The notes under the pieces were generated by a model. That model did no database searches. It was not told the origin of the DNA and saw only the letters and a program-made list of their open reading frames with translations. Source: an uncultured Campylobacter sp. (lineage in GTDB: Bacteria; Campylobacterota; Campylobacteria; Campylobacterales; Campylobacteraceae). From it: a DNA stretch of 27,477 nucleotides. Location of the stretch: assembly GCF_937921625.1 (NCBI RefSeq), contig NZ_CAKZTI010000017.1, positions 1-27,477 of the forward strand, in the 5' to 3' direction. Both the position numbers and the translations under genes were made by a program. Below, in pieces: positions 24,261-27,477 of the stretch; within the stretch, counting starts at the first letter, position 1; every line of letters starts with the position of its first letter.

Positions 24261-25333
24261 GGGTCGTGCAAATCCTGCCCGAGCTTAACGAAGGCGGCGT
24301 CGAGCGCGGCGTAGTCGAGCTAAACAGGGAGTTTGCACGGCGCGGCATCGAAAATTTTGTTATCAGTAACGGCGGTAAACTGGCGCCAGAGATAGAAAAA
24401 GATGGCGGCGTGCACGTACAGCTCGACGTTTGCTCCAAAAGTATCCTAAGCGCTCCGGCGCGCGTTTTAAGGCTGCGTAAAATTTTAAGCGAAATTTCTC
24501 CAGACATCGTGCATGTCCGCTCCCGCGTGCCGGCGTGGCTGGTTAAATTTGCTCGCCCGCGTGCAAAGATCGTAAGCACCGTGCATGGGATAAATTCCGT
24601 AAATTTCTACAGCAAAATCATGACCGATGCGGACGCGATCATCTGTCCTAGCGGCTATGCGCGCGATCACGTGGTGCGAAGCTACGGCGCGGATGCAGCC
24701 AAGATCACGATCATTTCGCGCGGCATCGATCTAGAAAAATTTAATCCCAAAAATTTAGACGAGCACTTTATCGCGGAATTTCGGCAGAATTTTAACCTCG
24801 CGCAGGATGATTTTATCGTCTCGGGCGTTGGGCGCATCACACAGATTAAGGATTACAAGACCCTGATTCGCGCCGCGGCTTTGGCGAACGAACAAAAGCT
24901 TAAAATTTTGATCGTAGGCGGCGTAGGAGCGGGTCGCGACGAGTATTTTTCCGAGCTAAAATCGCTCGTAGAGGGGCTTGGGCTCGGCGAACGCGTAATT
25001 TTTACGGGCTCGCAGAGCAAGGTAGCCGAGATTTACTCGCTCTCGTCGGTCACGGTAAGCGCTTCAAGCAAGCCCGAGAGCTTCGGGCGCTCGATGGCTG
25101 AGGCGATCGCGCTAAACTGCCCGGTGATCGCGACTCGCCACGGCGGTGCGCTGGATATCGTAAGAGAGGGCGAAAACGGCTATTTTTTTGACGTGGGCGA
25201 CGCGCAGGCGCTGGCGGGGCTGTTTGCTCCCGCGCGCGAGCTGAAATTTGACGGCTACGGCTACGTTTCGCAAAACTTCAGCCTAGAGCAGATGGTAGAA
25301 AAAACGATAAAGGTTTATGAGAGTTTAATATGA
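24257..25333 (+). CDS. GT4-family glycosyltransferase (LOS/LPS core)
   Basis: GT-B fold glycosyltransferase of CAZy family 4 type, acting at the cytosolic face of the membrane, probably adding a sugar to the LOS core or a related glycan. 358 residues. The N-terminal Rossmann domain begins VVQILPELNEGGVERGVVEL with the glycine-rich motif of the family. The C-terminal nucleotide-sugar domain has VSGVGRITQIKDYKTLIRAA, then the EX7E motif in KPESFGRSMAEAIALNCPVI, and HGGALDIVREGENGYFF. Length is normal and I see no insert. It overlaps the preceding and following genes by ATGA. Sugar and linkage cannot be told from sequence. Confidence 0.93.
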   Translation: MRVVQILPELNEGGVERGVVELNREFARRGIENFVISNGGKLAPEIEKDGGVHVQLDVCSKSILSAPARVLRLRKILSEISPDIVHVRSRVPAWLVKFARPRAKIVSTVHGINSVNFYSKIMTDADAIICPSGYARDHVVRSYGADAAKITIISRGIDLEKFNPKNLDEHFIAEFRQNFNLAQDDFIVSGVGRITQIKDYKTLIRAAALANEQKLKILIVGGVGAGRDEYFSELKSLVEGLGLGERVIFTGSQSKVAEIYSLSSVTVSASSKPESFGRSMAEAIALNCPVIATRHGGALDIVREGENGYFFDVGDAQALAGLFAPARELKFDGYGYVSQNFSLEQMVEKTIKVYESLI

Positions 25334-25512
25334 AAAAATTTTTTTACGAAAACGGCGCGCTTAGCGGCTGGAGGATCACATTTTTAACGCTGCTACTTCT
25401 TTGGTGCGCGTCGCTGTTTTTTAAAAACGCGGTCTATCAGATCTCCTTTGCGGCGCTAAGCCTGGCTACGATACTAAGCTTTTTGGCCTATCGCATGAGG
25501 ATCGAGCGATGA
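25330..25512 (+). CDS. 60-residue two-helix membrane protein, unknown function
   Basis: I do not recognise a family. 60 residues with two hydrophobic helices (about 15-31, ITFLTLLLLWCASLFF, and 36-52, QISFAALSLATILSFLAY), a charged N-terminus and a basic end (RMRIER), so both termini probably face the cytosol. It is a real gene by context: its start overlaps the glycosyltransferase stop (ATGA) and its stop overlaps the deacetylase start (ATGA), and codon use is like its neighbours. A role as a membrane anchor or partner for the adjacent glycosyltransferase or deacetylase is a guess. Confidence 0.75.
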   Translation: MKKFFYENGALSGWRITFLTLLLLWCASLFFKNAVYQISFAALSLATILSFLAYRMRIER

Positions 25513-26321
25513 TCTACGCGGCGGTTTTGGCTTTTGCGGCGCTTTTTGCGTGGTTTAGCCTGCGCTTTGCGTGGTGGGCAAAGGATCTGTCTTACGAGTA
25601 TCCGCGCGTGCTGATGTATCATATGATCCGCGAGCATCTGCCAAAGCGCGCCTCTAAATTTAACCGCCTGCGCGTGATCCCTGCCGCGTTTGAAAAACAG
25701 CTTGCGTGGCTGAAGCGAAACGGCTTTACGAGCTACACTCTAAGCGAGCTTGCGAGTTTGAATGAGAAGCCTGCAAAGGCGGTTTGCATTACCTTTGACG
25801 ACGGGTATCGCGATAATCTCACGGGCGCCCTGCCTCTTTTGCAAAAATACGGCTTTAAGGCGACGATTTTCATCGTAAACCGGCGCTTTGACGGGAATTG
25901 GGCGACCGATAAGGATCTGAAAAAATCAAGCGACGAGCTAAATCGCGAGGAGATGCTAAGCGACGAGGAGGTTCGCGAACTTTTACAAAGCGGGCTCATC
26001 GAGATCGGCTCGCATACGCTGGATCACGCAAACTTGCCTAGCTTAGACGCGCAAAAGCAGCTGCGTCAGATGAGCGAATCAAAGCGTGAAATAGAGGCGA
26101 AATTTGAGATTTCTTGCAGCGCCTTTGCCTATCCGTTCGGCTTTTACGACGAGATTAGCGTACGCTGCGCGCGCGAGGCGGGCTTTAGCTGCGCCGTCAC
26201 GACGCAAAACGATGTGTTGCGCCCTCACTACTCAAATTTTGAAATTCCGCGCATCATGGTTAGCGGCAGGCAGGGGCTTTTGAGCTTCATTTTGAAGATA
26301 AAGAAGGGCAGAAATAGATGA
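25509..26321 (+). CDS. Membrane-anchored polysaccharide deacetylase (NodB/CE4 domain)
   Basis: Metal-dependent deacetylase of carbohydrate esterase family 4. 270 residues. A single N-terminal helix (about 3-22) anchors it, and the catalytic domain probably faces the periplasm. Motif 1 is ITFDDGYRDN with Asp97/Asp98, motif 2 is SHTLDH (168-173) supplying the metal His pair, and motif 3 is FAYPFGFYDE. Early in the chain VLMYHMI resembles the LxYHxV start of this subfamily. It is the only non-transferase enzyme in the visible part of the LOS run, so it may remove an acetyl group from a GlcNAc-type sugar of the outer glycan (inference). It overlaps both neighbours by four bases. Confidence 0.92.
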   Translation: MIYAAVLAFAALFAWFSLRFAWWAKDLSYEYPRVLMYHMIREHLPKRASKFNRLRVIPAAFEKQLAWLKRNGFTSYTLSELASLNEKPAKAVCITFDDGYRDNLTGALPLLQKYGFKATIFIVNRRFDGNWATDKDLKKSSDELNREEMLSDEEVRELLQSGLIEIGSHTLDHANLPSLDAQKQLRQMSESKREIEAKFEISCSAFAYPFGFYDEISVRCAREAGFSCAVTTQNDVLRPHYSNFEIPRIMVSGRQGLLSFILKIKKGRNR

Positions 26322-27477
26322 AAATCGCCTATCTTTGCTGCTCCAGATTTTACGGCGGCGTCGAAAAGATCGTGATCGACTCGCTAAATGAGCTTTGCAA
26401 AAGTGAGCAGACGGCGCTCATCGTGCCCGATAGATGCGAGTTTTTGCAGCGCTTGGATGCGCGCGTGCAAATTTATCAGTACAAAAGCCGCGACAAGCGC
26501 TACAATCCGTTTTTGTTCGTTGAAATTTATCGGTTTTTACGCTCGGGCGGATTTGAAATTTTACATTCGCACGGCGCCAAAGCCGCACAGATCGGCTTCG
26601 TGGTCGAAAAATTTTTAAATCTTAAGCTCGTTGCGACCAAACACAACGACCGCAAAGCGCCCGTTTTCGATCGCGTGCGAAACGTCATCGCAGCCTCGCG
26701 CAAGGTCGCAACCACGATAAATCACGCCGCGAAGGTGATATATTTCGGCATAGAGCCGCGACAGGAGTTTGCAAATCGTGAAATTTACGCGCGCTGCAAG
26801 GACTTGGAGGGTGCCGCAAACGAAGCGCTCAAGGAAACAAAGGACGCGCGCAGCGACTCGGCTGGCGTTGCGGGTGCGTCGCAAGATAGGGCTTTCGATG
26901 CGGACGCATCGCAAAATAAGACTAGTAGCGTATTCGTATCGCAACAGGGCGCAAACGCGGCGGCGGGAAATTTTAAATTTAGCATCGTTGCGGTCGGCAG
27001 GCTCGATAAGATCAAGGGTTTTGATCTTTTGATTCGCGCCGTAAGCGAGCTAAAATTTGATTTCGAGCTTAAAATTTATGGTCAGGGCGGCGAGAGGCAA
27101 AATTTGCAAAATTTAATCGATTCGCTAAAATTGCAGGACCGCGTGCGGCTGTGCGGCTTTTGCGACGACGTTGCGGCTGCTCTTGCCGCGTCGCACCTAC
27201 ACGTCATCAGCTCGCGCAAGGAGGGCTTTCCGGTGATTTTGATCGAAGGTATTTTTTATTCGCCCGTGCTGATCTCTACCCGCGTGGGCGGAATTCCAGA
27301 GATTCTAGATGAAGAATTTTTATACAATGTCGAAAATTTAAGTGATAAAATTTATGAAATTTATACAGAATATGAAAAATTTGTTGGGGATTTTTGTAAA
27401 AAACATGTTGGATTTAGAGATATTTTAAGATTGCAAAATTATATTACTTTTCTTAAAAAATATTATGAAGAACTTGA
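26318..27477 (+). CDS. GT4-family glycosyltransferase, 3' end beyond the window
   Basis: Second GT-B glycosyltransferase, open from ATG 26318 to the window edge (386 codons) with no stop. N-terminal domain: MKIAYLCCSRFYGGVEKIVI, HSHGAKAAQIGF. C-terminal domain from about residue 220: FSIVAVGRLDKIKGFDLLIR, LKIYGQGGERQNLQ, then RKEGFPVILIEGIFYSPVLI with the EX7E motif and GGIPEILDEE. Residues about 160-218, between the two domains, are a low-complexity insert with a 30-base repeat. From about 27300 the gene turns very AT-rich (about 20 % GC) while staying in frame, which suggests the last part came from a different source. Start overlaps the deacetylase stop (ATGA). Confidence 0.88.
   Translation, partial: MKIAYLCCSRFYGGVEKIVIDSLNELCKSEQTALIVPDRCEFLQRLDARVQIYQYKSRDKRYNPFLFVEIYRFLRSGGFEILHSHGAKAAQIGFVVEKFLNLKLVATKHNDRKAPVFDRVRNVIAASRKVATTINHAAKVIYFGIEPRQEFANREIYARCKDLEGAANEALKETKDARSDSAGVAGASQDRAFDADASQNKTSSVFVSQQGANAAAGNFKFSIVAVGRLDKIKGFDLLIRAVSELKFDFELKIYGQGGERQNLQNLIDSLKLQDRVRLCGFCDDVAAALAASHLHVISSRKEGFPVILIEGIFYSPVLISTRVGGIPEILDEEFLYNVENLSDKIYEIYTEYEKFVGDFCKKHVGFRDILRLQNYITFLKKYYEEL
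26876..26965 (+). repeat. Three imperfect 30-base units in the glycosyltransferase linker
   Basis: GCGTCGCAA (26876), GCATCGCAA (26906) and GTATCGCAA (26936) recur at exactly 30-base spacing, coding for Ala-Ser-Gln, Ala-Ser-Gln and Val-Ser-Gln. The remainder of each unit has diverged. The ten-residue period resembles the 15- and 30-base spacing of AATT words in the mnmE insert. Confidence 0.6.
27301..27477. other. Abrupt low-GC segment at the right edge
   Basis: Counting by hand, 36 of the last 177 bases are G or C (about 20 %), while the preceding 180 bases are at 62, 58 and 52 % in successive blocks of 60. The switch occurs within a codon or two of 27300, inside an open gene, and codon choice moves to A/T-ending codons at once. 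Confidence 0.75.

Noticed and set aside
1..27477. tRNA or rRNA genes, insertion sequences, long homopolymeric G tracts
   Set aside because: I looked for cloverleaf arms, transposase motifs with terminal repeats, and G runs of eight or more, and saw none; a dedicated scan could still find a missed tRNA.

Overview
The window looks like chromosomal DNA of a higher-GC Campylobacter (Campylobacterota). The evidence is (i) the run glmU-coaBC-uppS-(small membrane protein)-prepilin peptidase-LptF/G-like-truA, which I recall as matching the Cj0821-Cj0827 order of C. jejuni, (ii) the cluster rpmH-rnpA-yidD-yidC-jag-mnmE, and (iii) spacers full of AAATTTTAAAATTT-type words. Most coding DNA is roughly 45-55 % GC, which fits oral species such as C. 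gracilis, C. showae or C. rectus better than C. jejuni. In C. jejuni fliP sits beside glmU as I recall it; here an EamA transporter does, which would fit the non-flagellated C. gracilis. The species is an inference.

Layout. 1-599: AT-rich spacer with a possible decayed membrane-protein remnant, ending in a terminator. 600-3631 (minus): TAXI-type TRAP transporter (fused permease plus binding protein). 3865-10955 (minus): a long operon transcribed from glmU towards truA, covering UDP-GlcNAc synthesis, CoA synthesis, the undecaprenyl carrier, a frameshifted membrane protein, a prepilin peptidase, an LPS-export permease and tRNA pseudouridine synthase. A 310-bp gap at 7489-7798 in this operon carries a comb of AT palindromes. 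11106-11975 (plus): EamA transporter whose TTG start lies behind an SD-masking hairpin. 12040-16896 (plus): MacA-MacB-outer-membrane lipoprotein tripartite exporter plus a small secreted charged protein. 16972-21916 (plus): ribosomal protein L34, RNase P protein, YidD, YidC, Jag/KhpB and MnmE. 21976-end (plus): start of a lipooligosaccharide locus with a lipid A acyltransferase, an ELM1-like protein, a GT4 glycosyltransferase, a 60-aa membrane protein, a polysaccharide deacetylase and a second glycosyltransferase that runs off the window. Its genes are chained by 4-base ATGA overlaps, the first junction sharing a single base.

The most unusual signal is a class of in-frame low-complexity inserts in otherwise ordinary enzymes. 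TruA carries about 220 extra N-terminal residues. MnmE has about 130 extra residues between its G4 and G5 GTPase motifs. The ELM1-like protein has about 124 N-terminal plus about 50 internal extra residues, and the last glycosyltransferase has about 58 between its two Rossmann domains. The inserts in MnmE and the ELM1-like protein share a signature: AATT words kept in one frame, giving Asn-Phe/Leu/Ser/Pro/Thr pairs spaced by multiples of 5 residues or close to it and separated by GC-richer DNA. The palindrome comb at 7602-7803 has the same AT-word/GC-spacer texture, so a common origin is plausible but unproven.

Other points: rnpA has no ATG, GTG or TTG start upstream of its conserved N-terminal part and overlaps a terminator-like hairpin; a G5-tract frameshift removes the last membrane helix of the small protein at 7087-7488; and GC falls from about 55-60 % to about 20 % inside the last gene near 27,300, suggesting a recombination junction.
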